A stretch of 64,000 nt of DNA, from contig NZ_CP056117.1 in NCBI RefSeq assembly GCF_013375935.1, positions 3,286,001 through 3,350,000 of the forward strand, in the 5' to 3' direction. Source of the DNA: Enterobacter cloacae (GTDB taxonomy: Bacteria > Pseudomonadota > Gammaproteobacteria > Enterobacterales > Enterobacteriaceae). A model generated the notes under the pieces. That model worked only from the letters and a program-made list of their open reading frames with translations. It did not search any database and was not told where the DNA came from. Below, in pieces: positions 34,666 to 43,811 of the stretch; the first letter of the stretch is position 1, and every line of letters begins with the position of its first letter. A program made the position numbers and the translations under genes.

Positions 34666-35619
34666 ATGGCAACGACTGTTAATACCGACCTGGTTATTTA
34701 TGACGACCTGGCGCAGACCGCTTTTCTTGAGCGCCGCCAGGATAATCTGGAAGTGTTCAACGCTTCCTCCAACGGTGCGATTTTGCTGGATAACGAACTG
34801 ATCGAAGGCGATTTTCGTAAGCGTGCTTTCTACAAAGTTGGTGGTTCCATTGAATCGCGCAATGTGAACTCTGTCGATAAAGTCACAGGTAAAAAAATCG
34901 GCGCCGGTGAAGCGGTATCCGTTAAAGCACCGTGGAAATACGGTCCATACGAAACGACTGAAGAAGCGTTCAAACGCCGCGGCCGCTCGGTTGACGAGTT
35001 CTCCGAAGTGATCGGCACTGATGTGGCTGACGCGACGCTGGAAGGCTACGTGAAATACGGCTTGAAGGCGCTGACGACTGCTATTGGCGCCAACGCGGAC
35101 ATGGTGGTTACCGCCGATATCGAAACAGACGGCAAGAAGACCCTGACGCGCGGCCTGCGTAAGTACGGCGACAAGTTCAACCGTGTGGTGCTCTTCGTTA
35201 TGCACTCCGCCACTTACTTCGACATCGTGGATGAGGCGATCGCCAACAAAATCTATGAAGAAGCGGGGGTGGTGGTTTACGGCGGGCAGCCGGGCACCCT
35301 GGGTAAACCTGTCCTGGTTACCGACACCATGGACGCTGATGCGATCCTTGGGCTGGTATCTGGAGCGGTTACCGTCACCGAGTCTCAGGCGCCGGGCTTC
35401 CGTTCCTACGATATCAACGATCAGGAAAACCTTGCGGTTGGCTATCGTGCTGAAGGTGTGGTGAACGTTGATCTGCTGGGCTATAGCTGGGATACCGCCA
35501 AAGGTGATAACCCTGACCTGACCGCCATCGGCACTGCGGGCAACTGGAAGAAACACTTCACCAGCAACAAATCTACGGCAGGCGTGCTGATTAAACTGGA
35601 ATCCGCTGTGGGGGAGTAA
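34666..35619 (+). CDS. Major capsid protein
   Basis: The 317-residue shell protein begins MATTVNTDLVIYDDLAQTAF and contains NVNSVDKVTGKKIGAGEAVS, TLTRGLRKYGDKFNRVVLFV and AGVVVYGGQPGTLGKPVLVT, as in the HK97-fold major capsid proteins of this phage group. Its last codons GTG GGG GAG TAA contain a run of five G (35610-35614), after which an Ig-like domain continues in the -1 frame. A fraction of subunits may therefore be made longer. Confidence 0.9.
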   Translation: MATTVNTDLVIYDDLAQTAFLERRQDNLEVFNASSNGAILLDNELIEGDFRKRAFYKVGGSIESRNVNSVDKVTGKKIGAGEAVSVKAPWKYGPYETTEEAFKRRGRSVDEFSEVIGTDVADATLEGYVKYGLKALTTAIGANADMVVTADIETDGKKTLTRGLRKYGDKFNRVVLFVMHSATYFDIVDEAIANKIYEEAGVVVYGGQPGTLGKPVLVTDTMDADAILGLVSGAVTVTESQAPGFRSYDINDQENLAVGYRAEGVVNVDLLGYSWDTAKGDNPDLTAIGTAGNWKKHFTSNKSTAGVLIKLESAVGE

Positions 35620-35900
35620 CGCTGTCAGCGGATAAAACCTCCGCAACTGCTGACAGCACAGACGCGGTAACTGTTTCTCTGAAGTACACGCTAAATGGCT
35701 CCGGTGTATCCGGTAAAACCGTCGCGTGGACGTCTACAGGTGGTACGCTCAGCACGGCCAGTTCTCAAACCGGCTCTGCTGGTGGTGCAACGGTGAAACT
35801 CACATCAGACGTTGCTGGCACCTTCACGGTAACCGGCACGGTTGAAGGAGTGGCGAAAACCACTGATGAGATCACCTTCACTGCGCCTTCCGGAGAATAA
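35613..35900 (+). CDS. Ig-like domain joined to capsid by probable -1 frameshift
   Basis: Directly at the capsid stop, the -1 frame opens (free of stops from 35595) and encodes about 95 residues of a Big-1/Ig-like fold: LSADKTSATADSTDAVTVSL, then GKTVAWTSTGGTLS and AGTFTVTGTVEG. It has no ATG, GTG or TTG start before the domain is half over. Phage structural proteins are known to gain Ig-like domains by programmed frameshift. The five-G run before the stop is the likely slip site. A CTG start at 35622 behind GGGGGAG is a less usual alternative. Confidence 0.7.
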   Translation, partial: GVTLSADKTSATADSTDAVTVSLKYTLNGSGVSGKTVAWTSTGGTLSTASSQTGSAGGATVKLTSDVAGTFTVTGTVEGVAKTTDEITFTAPSGE

Positions 35901-35936
35901 CGAATGGGGCGAAAGCCCCATAAACAGGATGATTCG

Positions 35937-36419
35937 ATGATCAATACCGATATCACCTCTCCTGATGCCAACAGCTACGCCAGTGAAGAGGATCTTGCCT
36001 CATTTGCGGAAATACGCGGCATTGAACTGCCTGACAAGCTCACACCTTTGCTGATTAAGGCAATGGATTACCTGGAGGGGCTGGACTGGGTTGGCTCAAA
36101 AGCCGACCCTCGACAGCCGCTGGCCTGGCCACGCGTGAATGTCGTTCTGGATGAACATGATTTCCCGCCGGATGAAGTTCCACGGCAGGTTATAACCGCG
36201 CAGTGCATGCTGGCGGTAGAGGCAATCGACGGCGATTTACTCTCCAGCGTGCGCGAAGCCGCTGTGAAAACTGAACGTGTGGAAGGTGCTGTAACCATGA
36301 CCTACGCGGTCGCAGATGGCGAAGTCTTCACGCCGTCTTATCCTGCCGTTATGGCGCTGCTGGGCGACCTTGCTGGTGGTCGTGGTTACGCCATTAATGC
36401 ATTTGCAGAGAGGGTCTGA
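35937..36419 (+). CDS. Head-tail connector (DnaT-like)
   Basis: The 160-residue protein begins MINTDITSPDANSYASEEDL and contains the WPRVNVVLDEHDFPPDEVPR segment typical of the 'DnaT-like ssDNA-binding' head completion proteins by memory. Position between capsid and neck genes supports a connector role. I start at ATG 35937; an upstream ATG at 35904 adds 11 residues. Confidence 0.75.
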   Translation: MINTDITSPDANSYASEEDLASFAEIRGIELPDKLTPLLIKAMDYLEGLDWVGSKADPRQPLAWPRVNVVLDEHDFPPDEVPRQVITAQCMLAVEAIDGDLLSSVREAAVKTERVEGAVTMTYAVADGEVFTPSYPAVMALLGDLAGGRGYAINAFAERV

Positions 36420-36420
36420 T

Positions 36421-36771
36421 ATGGCGATTGATTATCAACGTATGCAGGCCAGAACGACGCGCATGCTCAGGCAGAACGGCGTGGCGTACAACGTCACCCG
36501 TAAAGGTTCGGTAACGGTTATTGGTGGCGTTGAGCATAAAACTGAAGCGGTCCGTTTTACTGCTGTGGGCGTGAAGACTGAATACGCGGCAGGCGAAATT
36601 GATGGAACGGTCATCGTTAACGGCGATATGCAGATCGTTTTTACGGCAGAGCAGGAAATTAAAATCGGCGATGTGGTTGATATTGACGGCACAGCCTACC
36701 GTGTTGTCAAACCGAACCCGGCAAAACCTGGCGTGCTGGTGCTCTGCTACAAAGCGCAACTGAGGGCTTAA
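36421..36771 (+). CDS. Head-tail joining protein (putative stopper)
   Basis: A small 116-residue protein with a beta-rich second half (EIDGTVIVNGDMQIVFTAEQ, VDIDGTAYRVVKPNPAKPGV). Gene order suggests a head-tail stopper or joining protein; the family is not certain. AGAGGG precedes the ATG. Confidence 0.65.
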   Translation: MAIDYQRMQARTTRMLRQNGVAYNVTRKGSVTVIGGVEHKTEAVRFTAVGVKTEYAAGEIDGTVIVNGDMQIVFTAEQEIKIGDVVDIDGTAYRVVKPNPAKPGVLVLCYKAQLRA

Positions 36772-36772
36772 C

Positions 36773-37357
36773 ATGGGCGAGAACGCGGCTTTCCTGGCTG
36801 AAATTACGGCTTTCGTTAATAAGGCGAAAACAAATCAGGAGGCAGTGGTACGCGCCGTCGGAATCAAAATCCTTAACCAGCTGGTGGTGATGTCCCCAGT
36901 GGGCAACCCGGAGTTGTGGGAAGTAAACCAGACAGCCGTGTCCTATAATCGCGCTGTTTACGACCACAATGAGGCGCAGCGGGCCAATCCCGACAACCTG
37001 ACCAAAACCGGGCGACTTAAGAAAAAAGCCCGGGTGGTGGATGGGATGGATATCAAAGCACAGCCGGGATATACGGGCGGACGCTTTCGCGGTAACTGGC
37101 AGATATCGTTTGATGCTCCGACAACTGATGAAACAGGGCGAATAGACAAGACCGGCGACCTGACAAAAGCGGCCGGGAACTACACGCTGTCGCTCTTCAA
37201 AGTCGGGATGAAGGCCATTTATTTCTGCAACAACGTGCCCTATGCCTACCCGCTTGAAATGGGGCATTCCACACAGGCTCCGGGTGGCATGGTCCGCATA
37301 ACTGCAGCTGAGTTTCAACGCTTCTTTGAGGAAGCTGTCAGGGAGGTGACTAAGTGA
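36773..37357 (+). CDS. HK97 gp10-like neck protein
   Basis: The 194-residue protein includes KILNQLVVMSPVGNPELWEV, a conserved TGRLKKKAR region, GGRFRGNWQISFDAP and VPYAYPLEMGHSTQAPGGMV. The pattern 'sPV-tG-f-nw ... yahplE-Ghs' is that of HK97 gp10-like neck or tail completion proteins. It overlaps the next gene by 4 bases. Confidence 0.8.
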   Translation: MGENAAFLAEITAFVNKAKTNQEAVVRAVGIKILNQLVVMSPVGNPELWEVNQTAVSYNRAVYDHNEAQRANPDNLTKTGRLKKKARVVDGMDIKAQPGYTGGRFRGNWQISFDAPTTDETGRIDKTGDLTKAAGNYTLSLFKVGMKAIYFCNNVPYAYPLEMGHSTQAPGGMVRITAAEFQRFFEEAVREVTK

Positions 37358-37764
37358 TTCCTGATATTGCATCTGCACTGGCCGCCAGACTGGGTATCTG
37401 GGCCGATGCTGAGGGCATTTCGGTTGCATGGGAGAACGTGCCGTTTATACCTCCTGCTAACGAGATGTACCTGGCCGTTCACGATATGCCCGTTACGCCG
37501 CGAACAATCGATCTCGGCTTGCTCTGCCGGACTTATTCAGGCGTGTACCAGATTAATGTCGTGGCGCCAGCCGGCTCCGGCCGTACATCCGTCGTTGCCC
37601 TGGCTGGCAGAGTAGCGGAATTGTTCCCCGAGGGGCTGGAAATTGCAGGCAAAGATTTTACCTGCTGGATTAGCAGCGTGCCTGGCATATTCCGCGGCGT
37701 CCCTACACCTGTGTCCTACACCGTTCCTGTCAGCCTGAATTACCGGGCAGACATTAGCAGCTGA
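37354..37764 (+). CDS. Tail terminator (DUF4128-like)
   Basis: A 136-residue protein with SVAWENVPFIPPANEMYLAV and YSGVYQINVVAPAGSGRTSV, like DUF4128/lambda gpU-type tail terminators by memory. It lies between the neck gene and the major tail gene, the usual place for the tail terminator. Confidence 0.75.
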   Translation: MIPDIASALAARLGIWADAEGISVAWENVPFIPPANEMYLAVHDMPVTPRTIDLGLLCRTYSGVYQINVVAPAGSGRTSVVALAGRVAELFPEGLEIAGKDFTCWISSVPGIFRGVPTPVSYTVPVSLNYRADISS

Positions 37765-37788
37765 TTCCCCTCTGATGTCCCACAACTG

Positions 37789-37808
37789 ACCGGCCTTGAG
37801 CCGGTTTT
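37789..37808 (+). terminator. Hairpin before the major tail gene
   Basis: ACCGG/CCGGT stem (37789-37805) followed by TTTT. It is the weakest of the late hairpins. Confidence 0.45.
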
Positions 37809-37832
37809 CCCGTTTCTGAAGGAGAAACCATT

Positions 37833-38504
37833 ATGGGCTTTGCACTGCCTAACGGCGCTCATGTTTATCTGGCGTCGGGCTACGGCCCGGCCATTACTTT
37901 CACCGGCGCGACGAATGCTGAGCACGCGGTGATCACCGTTAGCGCCGCAGACGATATCGCGGTCGGCGATATCGTTCACGTGAACTGCAACTGGTCGGGT
38001 ATTGATAACGTTATCGCGAAAATCGACGCGATTGCGGAGAATGCTGTCACTCTTCGCCACATCAATACCACCAACAAAAACAAATACGCTGCGGGCGGTG
38101 GTTCCGGCTCTATTCGTAAAATTGAAGAATGGACCGAACTGCCACAAATCACTGAGGTATCGAAATCTGGTGGCGATCAGAACACCACGCAGATTCAGTT
38201 CCTCAGCGATGATCGCCAGCGCAACCTGAACACCTATAAATCCGCAGTCTCGCAGACCTACTCGATCGCGCATGACTCCACGCTCCCGGTATATCCATTG
38301 CTGCGCCAGCTGGACGAAGACGAAGAGACCGTGGCGGCTTATATGTACGTGCCGAAGGCGAAGGAGAACCGTTACTGGGCGGCCACGGCATCTTTTGACG
38401 ACACGCCGACTACTGCGGTTAACGAGGTAGAGACAGTGAGTGTGGTGCTGAACCTGCAGTCACCGGCGATGACGTTCTACAAGGTGACTGACGCTGCCGC
38501 CTGA
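37833..38504 (+). CDS. Major tail tube protein
   Basis: The 223-residue tube subunit begins MGFALPNGAHVYLASGYGPA and carries EWTELPQITEVSKSGGDQNT, as in tail tube proteins of lambdoid siphophages. It is followed by the G/GT chaperone frameshift pair, which fixes its identity by gene order. GAAGGAG precedes the ATG. Confidence 0.85.
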   Translation: MGFALPNGAHVYLASGYGPAITFTGATNAEHAVITVSAADDIAVGDIVHVNCNWSGIDNVIAKIDAIAENAVTLRHINTTNKNKYAAGGGSGSIRKIEEWTELPQITEVSKSGGDQNTTQIQFLSDDRQRNLNTYKSAVSQTYSIAHDSTLPVYPLLRQLDEDEETVAAYMYVPKAKENRYWAATASFDDTPTTAVNEVETVSVVLNLQSPAMTFYKVTDAAA

Positions 38505-38529
38505 CCCGTCAGAGCTTTCACCATTCCAT

Positions 38530-38554
38530 GCCTCCCATCACGGAGGCTTTTTTT
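38530..38554 (+). terminator. Hairpin after the major tail gene
   Basis: GCCTCC-CATCAC-GGAGGC (38530-38547) with a run of seven T. Confidence 0.8.
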
Positions 38555-38569
38555 CGTTAAGAGGTATCG

Positions 38570-38881
38570 ATGGCGACCAAATTCACTCTTCAGCCCAAAC
38601 CAACATTTAAGGCCAATGTCTCGATCCCCCGAGCCGGCGATGAGGATGGCGTGCTGACGTTCACATTCAATCACAAGCCACTCAAAGAACTGGCGGATCT
38701 GGAGAAAATGGAAGGCAAAACCGCCACTGATTTTCTGATGGAAATCATTGCTGGCTGGGCACTTCCCGATGCATTCAACGCGGAAAACCTGTCGGTGCTG
38801 CTGGAAAACTATCCGGCTGCAATGAAGGCTATCCCTGAAACCTACTATCGCGAACTGATGGGGCAGCGCGAAAAAAACTGA
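38570..38881 (+). CDS. Tail assembly chaperone G
   Basis: The 103-residue protein begins MATKFTLQPKPTFKANVSIP. In lambda, G and its frameshift product GT coat the tape measure during tail assembly and are absent from the mature tail. The last codons are GAA AAA AAC TGA; the slippery heptamer A AAA AAC just before the stop lets a share of ribosomes shift to the -1 frame and make GT. Confidence 0.9.
   Translation: MATKFTLQPKPTFKANVSIPRAGDEDGVLTFTFNHKPLKELADLEKMEGKTATDFLMEIIAGWALPDAFNAENLSVLLENYPAAMKAIPETYYRELMGQREKN
38872..38878 (+). promoter_or_regulatory. -1 frameshift slippery site for G/GT
   Basis: A AAA AAC is the canonical X XXY YYZ heptamer in the correct frame, 0 bases before the G stop codon. 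Reading then continues as AAA AAA CTG ATA without a stop to 39192. Confidence 0.93.
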
Positions 38882-39192
38882 TAGCGGTTGCCTCTGCATT
38901 CTATACCCCTGAACCCACAGCGGCAGACCTGGCACCCTATGGGCTTACGCCGGATGACTACGACGATCAATACATCGACGTCTGGCCAGATGTATGGCCT
39001 TCATTCCTGGTGTTTCAGGCTGTCAGCACGCAGTGGCGCACGGGCATGGGAGGCGCATCAGGGCTTGATTACAACGTGCTGCCCTGGGTGATGCGCCTGC
39101 ACCACGTCGACGACGAGGCAACCGCGCTGTCGGACATCCGAATCATGGAGAGCGCCGCACTAAAAGTTATGCATAAAGAGAGGGCGGAATGA
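38878..39192 (+). CDS. T extension of tail assembly chaperone GT
   Basis: About 104 residues are read only after the -1 shift, with YTPEPTAADLAPYGLTPDDY, VWPDVWPSFLVFQAVSTQWR and the DUF1799-like GLDYNVLPWVMRLH. There is no start codon near its beginning, which supports expression by frameshift. It overlaps the tape measure start by 4 bases, as in lambda. Confidence 0.9.
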   Translation: MIAVASAFYTPEPTAADLAPYGLTPDDYDDQYIDVWPDVWPSFLVFQAVSTQWRTGMGGASGLDYNVLPWVMRLHHVDDEATALSDIRIMESAALKVMHKERAE

Positions 39193-42101
39193 GTAACGAC
39201 ATCGCCACGATTTCCCTGCGCGTAAATACCACTGAGCTGGAGCGTGGTAACCAGGCACTGGAGCGCTTTCAGGAGACCGCGACCGCCGCTGCAGGTAAAG
39301 CGGATGACCTGAACAGTACGTTCCGCACCGGCATCGATAACCAGAAGAAGAACAGCGAAAGCCTGAAGCAGCAGCGTCAGGAACTGCAGAACCTGCTGAA
39401 TAAAATTAGTCCGGTAAACAAGGCGCTGGATGAACTGGACACTATCCAGGAGAGCCTGGCGAAATTTCGCGGTAAAGGGCTGGTGGGAGACGAGGACTTT
39501 ACTCGTTACAACAGCGTGCTTGAGACGACGCGGGCAAAACTGGCACAGGTAATGGAGTCTGAGACCGCAGAGGGGCGGGCTCGCATTGAGCAGGTTCAGG
39601 CAGCGCAGCGGGCAACTGCAGCGGGCAAAACCTTTATCGATTCGCTGGAGGAGCAGGTCACAGCAATCGGAAAAACGCGCGCAGAACTGTTAGAGCTAAA
39701 AGCTGCCCAACTCGGCGTATCCGATCGTGCTGCCCCAATGATCGCAAAGCTGAAAGAGCAGGAAGAAGCATGGAAGTCTGGGGCTATCAGCGCGGGCCAA
39801 TATCGCAATGCTATGCGTTATCTCCCGATGCAAATGACCGACATTGTGACCTCACTGGCTTCCGGTATGCCGGTTTATATGGTTGCTATTCAGCAGGGCG
39901 GTCAGCTACGTGACTCGTTTGGCGGTGTAGGCAATGCGCTGAATGCGATGTTGTCGATGGTGACCCCTGCCCGAGTGGCAATTGGCGGCCTGGCCGGTGC
40001 TGTACTGATTGCGGCCAAAGCGGGATCGGACTACTTCACCGCCTACGACGAAATCAACAAGGCCATTATCAGGACTGGCAACATTGCCGGCACGTCAGCG
40101 CTCCAGATCATGGCTTCCTCCCAGTCTATTGCTGCCTCTACTGGCGCTACTGTAGGTACCGTTCAGAGCTTGATGACTGAGCTGGTTGGCATGGGATCGC
40201 TGACACAGCAGCAACTTGAAAAAGCAGCGGGCTCCACGGCTCTGGCGGTTCAGACCGGTATAGTCTCGGCGCAGGACATCACCAAAGCCTATAAGGACAT
40301 CGAAAAAGACCCTGTTAAAGCGCTGCAAAGTCTCAACGAACAATATAATTTCCTGACCGTTTCACAACTTAAGCATGTTGACGATCTGGTTAAGCAAAAG
40401 GACCAGACCGCGGCCGTTACGCAGGCTATGGACCTGTTTGGCGATACGATGGCAAAACGTGGAGAACAGGCTTACGACTCGCTGACGCCGTTTGGTCGCC
40501 TGTGGCTGGATATCAAGGGCTGGGCGTCAGAGGCCATGCAGAGTATCGGTCAGTGGGTAGCTGAGCTGGCATCAAACACACTGAAGGAATTCAACGCAAT
40601 TTATTACAGCGTTGCGATCGTTTTCCAGAAGCTGAACCAGATCATTTCTTCCTCTATCGCTGCCGCGATTAACCTCGTTCCCGACTGGGCGAAAACAGAT
40701 ACCTTGCAGGGATGGCAGGACTATAACGAACAAATGGCCGGCGCTTATGGCGACAGCATTTCTCAGCTGAAAAAAGACTGGGATGCGGCTGATATAAGTG
40801 CAGGTAAATACCTCGATACGACCAGAAAGATAAGTACCGCAACCACCCAGAAGGATCGGGAAGGAGTCGCTTCTTTTGGTAAAAAGACCAAAACCGGAAA
40901 GCAGGGCACATTATCGGCTGGCGATCGCAGCACGGATGCTGCCCAGGCCGAGCTGCTGGCGCTTCAGGCACAATTACGCGCGCTGCAGCAGCATAAAGGG
41001 CTGAACGACACTATCAGCCAGCAGCGCAAAGATCTGTGGACGACTGAAGCGAAATTTCAGGTGCTGGAAGAGGCCTCGCGTTCACGTTCACTGACAAAGC
41101 AGGAGCAATCCCTGCTGGCCAGTAAAGACCAGGTGCTTCAGTTGGCACGGCAGAAAGCACTGTTAGGTGATCAGATTACCGCACAGGAACAGCTGAACAA
41201 GCGCATGGATACCTCGCAGAAATACGTCACTCAGATTGCAGAGAAGCAGGCTGCATTAGTGAACGGTTCCGGGATGAGTGACCGTCAGGCACAACGTGAA
41301 CTCGCGAAAAGTCAGCTTGCCGCTGGCTGGAAGAATGCTGGAGGTTCGCTTGATGATGAGGGATACCAGAAACAGCTTAAAGCGGCGAATGATTACTATG
41401 AGGCAGAGGACAGGTTACGTGGCGACTGGCTGACCGGTGCGAAAAAGGGCTGGGTTGAATTTGAGGACAGCGCGACCGATGTTTACTCGCAGGTTCAGAC
41501 GATTACCAGTAATGCTTTCACCGGGATGGCCAGCACGCTCACCGACTTTTTTACTACTGGTAAATCCAACTTCTCAGACTTCCTGACTACCTTTCTGAAG
41601 GGCATCGCCCAGATGCTGACTCAACTGGCTCTGGTTAATGGAATGAAGTCAGCCTTTGGTGGAACGGGTATCGGGGCGTTCTTTGGTTTTGCCGGCGGTG
41701 GCTTGGTTCCCGGTTTTGATAGTGGCGGCTACACCGGTGATGGCGGTAAATACCAACCGAAAGGCGTTGTACACGGCGGTGAGTTTGTATTTACGAAGGA
41801 AGCGACTAGTGCATTGGGTGTGGGCAATCTCTATGCGCTTATGCGTGGAGCTCAGGGGTATGCAAACGGCGGCTATGTTGGTCATGCTTCGATGTATGGG
41901 CTGCAATCTTTGGCAACTGGCGGTGTAATCGTTCAAACGTCCGTGGTCGTTCAACACCAGAACTCTAAGCAGCAGACTTCTGGTGACAACGACACTATTT
42001 CCCGGGCTTACAAGCAGACCATTGATCAGTCAGTACGCGCAGGTATTGCCAAACAACTTCAGCCTGGAGGTCTCATCTGGAATGCAACGAAATCAAGATA
42101 A
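39189..42101 (+). CDS. Tape measure protein
   Basis: The 970-residue protein sets tail length. It has coiled-coil segments (about 15-190 and 580-740), the TMP word MRYLPMQMTDIVTSLASGMP, a hydrophobic region near 260-290, and an AFGGTGIGAFFGFAGGGLVP Gly-rich end typical of lambda gpH relatives. It follows G/GT and precedes minor tail genes, except for a small inserted gene. Confidence 0.93.
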   Translation: MSNDIATISLRVNTTELERGNQALERFQETATAAAGKADDLNSTFRTGIDNQKKNSESLKQQRQELQNLLNKISPVNKALDELDTIQESLAKFRGKGLVGDEDFTRYNSVLETTRAKLAQVMESETAEGRARIEQVQAAQRATAAGKTFIDSLEEQVTAIGKTRAELLELKAAQLGVSDRAAPMIAKLKEQEEAWKSGAISAGQYRNAMRYLPMQMTDIVTSLASGMPVYMVAIQQGGQLRDSFGGVGNALNAMLSMVTPARVAIGGLAGAVLIAAKAGSDYFTAYDEINKAIIRTGNIAGTSALQIMASSQSIAASTGATVGTVQSLMTELVGMGSLTQQQLEKAAGSTALAVQTGIVSAQDITKAYKDIEKDPVKALQSLNEQYNFLTVSQLKHVDDLVKQKDQTAAVTQAMDLFGDTMAKRGEQAYDSLTPFGRLWLDIKGWASEAMQSIGQWVAELASNTLKEFNAIYYSVAIVFQKLNQIISSSIAAAINLVPDWAKTDTLQGWQDYNEQMAGAYGDSISQLKKDWDAADISAGKYLDTTRKISTATTQKDREGVASFGKKTKTGKQGTLSAGDRSTDAAQAELLALQAQLRALQQHKGLNDTISQQRKDLWTTEAKFQVLEEASRSRSLTKQEQSLLASKDQVLQLARQKALLGDQITAQEQLNKRMDTSQKYVTQIAEKQAALVNGSGMSDRQAQRELAKSQLAAGWKNAGGSLDDEGYQKQLKAANDYYEAEDRLRGDWLTGAKKGWVEFEDSATDVYSQVQTITSNAFTGMASTLTDFFTTGKSNFSDFLTTFLKGIAQMLTQLALVNGMKSAFGGTGIGAFFGFAGGGLVPGFDSGGYTGDGGKYQPKGVVHGGEFVFTKEATSALGVGNLYALMRGAQGYANGGYVGHASMYGLQSLATGGVIVQTSVVVQHQNSKQQTSGDNDTISRAYKQTIDQSVRAGIAKQLQPGGLIWNATKSR

Positions 42102-42180
42102 AGCACCTCAGAGGTTTCAGTCGTGGTATCATGAAAGAAACCTTTCAGTCATTGTGGCTTTAAATAATGAGGTGTAAGTG

Positions 42181-42474
42181 ATGCTTGAAATTTATAAGAA
42201 GTACGAGCAAGACCTGGTTATGGATACTGATCTACTATTACACGGGATGATTACCGGAGATTTATATGTAACCAATGGCCATTTTGCAAAGATCCATGGG
42301 ATGGTTACTGGTCATATTTACGTTGAGCCAGGTGGTAAAATCGTTATTTATGGTATGTCTACAGGTGGCTTAACAAACCGTGGAGGCATAATTGAAATTT
42401 ATGGTTCAGTTACCGGAGGGTTACATGAGGAGAGCGGAGACACTCTAATCCATCCGGGTGCGAAAATCGGTTAG
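42181..42474 (+). CDS. Bactofilin-like beta-helix protein (moron)
   Basis: A 97-residue protein with about five turns of a repeat of the form xIxGxVTGxIYV (HGMITGDLYV, HGMVTGHIYV, YGMSTGGLTN, YGSVTGGLHE), as in the bactofilin/polymer-forming beta-helix fold. AGGTG precedes the ATG at 42181. It is AT-rich, lies between tape measure and M, where lambda has no such gene, and is followed by an AT-rich spacer and a terminator, all signs of a later insert. Its role is unknown. Confidence 0.7.
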   Translation: MLEIYKKYEQDLVMDTDLLLHGMITGDLYVTNGHFAKIHGMVTGHIYVEPGGKIVIYGMSTGGLTNRGGIIEIYGSVTGGLHEESGDTLIHPGAKIG

Positions 42475-42673
42475 AAGTTCTTTAACGAAGTTATGATATT
42501 TTCGAACTAATTATCCACATTCTTAAGTAATATAAAACTATAATTTTATTATTTGTCTGAGCAAATATATTGGGAAAACAAGTAGGTAATTATGTACGGA
42601 TAGCCATTTGGTAGACATTCTGGAAGAATTAAAAAATGGTGAAATTAATCATAAATTATCTTTAGCTTCCTTG

Positions 42674-42695
42674 ACCCGCTTCGGCGGGTTTTTTT
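42674..42695 (+). terminator. Terminator between the inserted gene and tail M
   Basis: ACCCGC-TTCG-GCGGGT (42674-42689) and seven T. The 199 bases before it, from 42475, are AT-rich and without a visible gene. Confidence 0.85.
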
Positions 42696-42710
42696 ATGCC
42701 CGGAGAAAGC

Positions 42711-43058
42711 ATGGCAATCGAAACATTCGCTTGGCGAACACAGATACAGGCGGGAATGGAAGGGTCGTTCAGCCTTAAAACGCGCTCTGCAAGCTTTGGC
42801 GATGGCTATGAGCAGATCGCCGGGGAAGGCATTAACCCTGAAAAACAGTCATGGCCTGTCACACTCACGGGGAAAAAGGCGGACATGCTTCAGGCCCTGA
42901 AGTTCTTTCGTTCTCACGTCACCAAATCATTCATCTGGACATCGCCAGTTGGCGAAACTGGGCTCTACCGGATTGAGGCCGAATCAATCAAGTCACAGCC
43001 CTTATCCAGCAACGTTCTGACCATTTCCGCAACATTCAAACAGGCGTACGCACCATGA
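42711..43058 (+). CDS. Minor tail protein M
   Basis: The 115-residue protein has SASFGDGYEQIAGEGINPEK and FIWTSPVGETGLYRIEAESI, matching lambda gpM at the tail tip. GGAGAAAGC precedes ATG 42711. It overlaps L by 4 bases. Confidence 0.88.
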   Translation: MAIETFAWRTQIQAGMEGSFSLKTRSASFGDGYEQIAGEGINPEKQSWPVTLTGKKADMLQALKFFRSHVTKSFIWTSPVGETGLYRIEAESIKSQPLSSNVLTISATFKQAYAP

Positions 43059-43810
43059 TCACAGCAGACTATCAAAGCCTTGAACCCGGCAACAAAGTCC
43101 GGCTTATCGAAGTTGATGGCTCTACGTTCGGCGTGGATGATGTACTGCGATTTCACGCGTACAACCTCCCGCACACGGAAGAAGAAATCGCCGCCGCTGG
43201 TGGTGATGAATCAAAGCTGAAGGCGAAAAGCATCTGGTGGCAGGGGGAAGAATATGCCGCCTGGCCGTATCAAATTGAAGGGCTTGAAGCATCCACAGAA
43301 GGCAACAGCGCCCAGCCAACGCTGACGGTTGCAGATATCGAAAGCAAGATTACAGCGCTGTGCCTTGCCTATGACGATATGCTACAGGCGAAAGTCACTA
43401 CCCATGACACCTATTCGCACTATCTCGATGCGAAAAACTTCCCTGCAGGTAACGCAACAGCTGATCCGCAACAGGTCAGAAAACGAGTTTTTTACATTGA
43501 TAGCAAAAGCAGCGAAATTCCGGGCGAAAGTATCGAATTCGTACTCGATAGCCCGATGTCGTTACAGGGAAAGATGATCCCTACACGTCAACTTCATTCT
43601 CTGTGTACCTGGTGTATCCGGAATAAATATCGTACCGGCGACGGCTGCGACTATGCCGGAACCCGCTATTTCGATAGAAACAACAACCCGGTGAGTGACC
43701 CCTCTCTGGACGAATGCAACGGCACGCTCACGGCCTGTAAGCTCCGGCATGGAGACGGCAACGAACTGCCGTTCGGTGGGTTCCCGGGCACGTCTTTGAT
43801 CAGGAGCTGA
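43055..43810 (+). CDS. Minor tail protein L
   Basis: The 251-residue tail-tip protein carries four conserved Cys in its C-terminal third (LCTWCIRNKYRTGDGCDYAG and DECNG), which in lambda gpL hold an iron-sulfur cluster. It is ordered M-L-K as in lambda. Confidence 0.88.
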   Translation: MITADYQSLEPGNKVRLIEVDGSTFGVDDVLRFHAYNLPHTEEEIAAAGGDESKLKAKSIWWQGEEYAAWPYQIEGLEASTEGNSAQPTLTVADIESKITALCLAYDDMLQAKVTTHDTYSHYLDAKNFPAGNATADPQQVRKRVFYIDSKSSEIPGESIEFVLDSPMSLQGKMIPTRQLHSLCTWCIRNKYRTGDGCDYAGTRYFDRNNNPVSDPSLDECNGTLTACKLRHGDGNELPFGGFPGTSLIRS

Positions 43811-43811
43811 T

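Noticed and set aside
35622..35900. Ig-like frame as a separate gene from a CTG start
   Set aside because: CTG starts are rare and frameshift fusion of Ig domains is well known in phages; kept only as an alternative.
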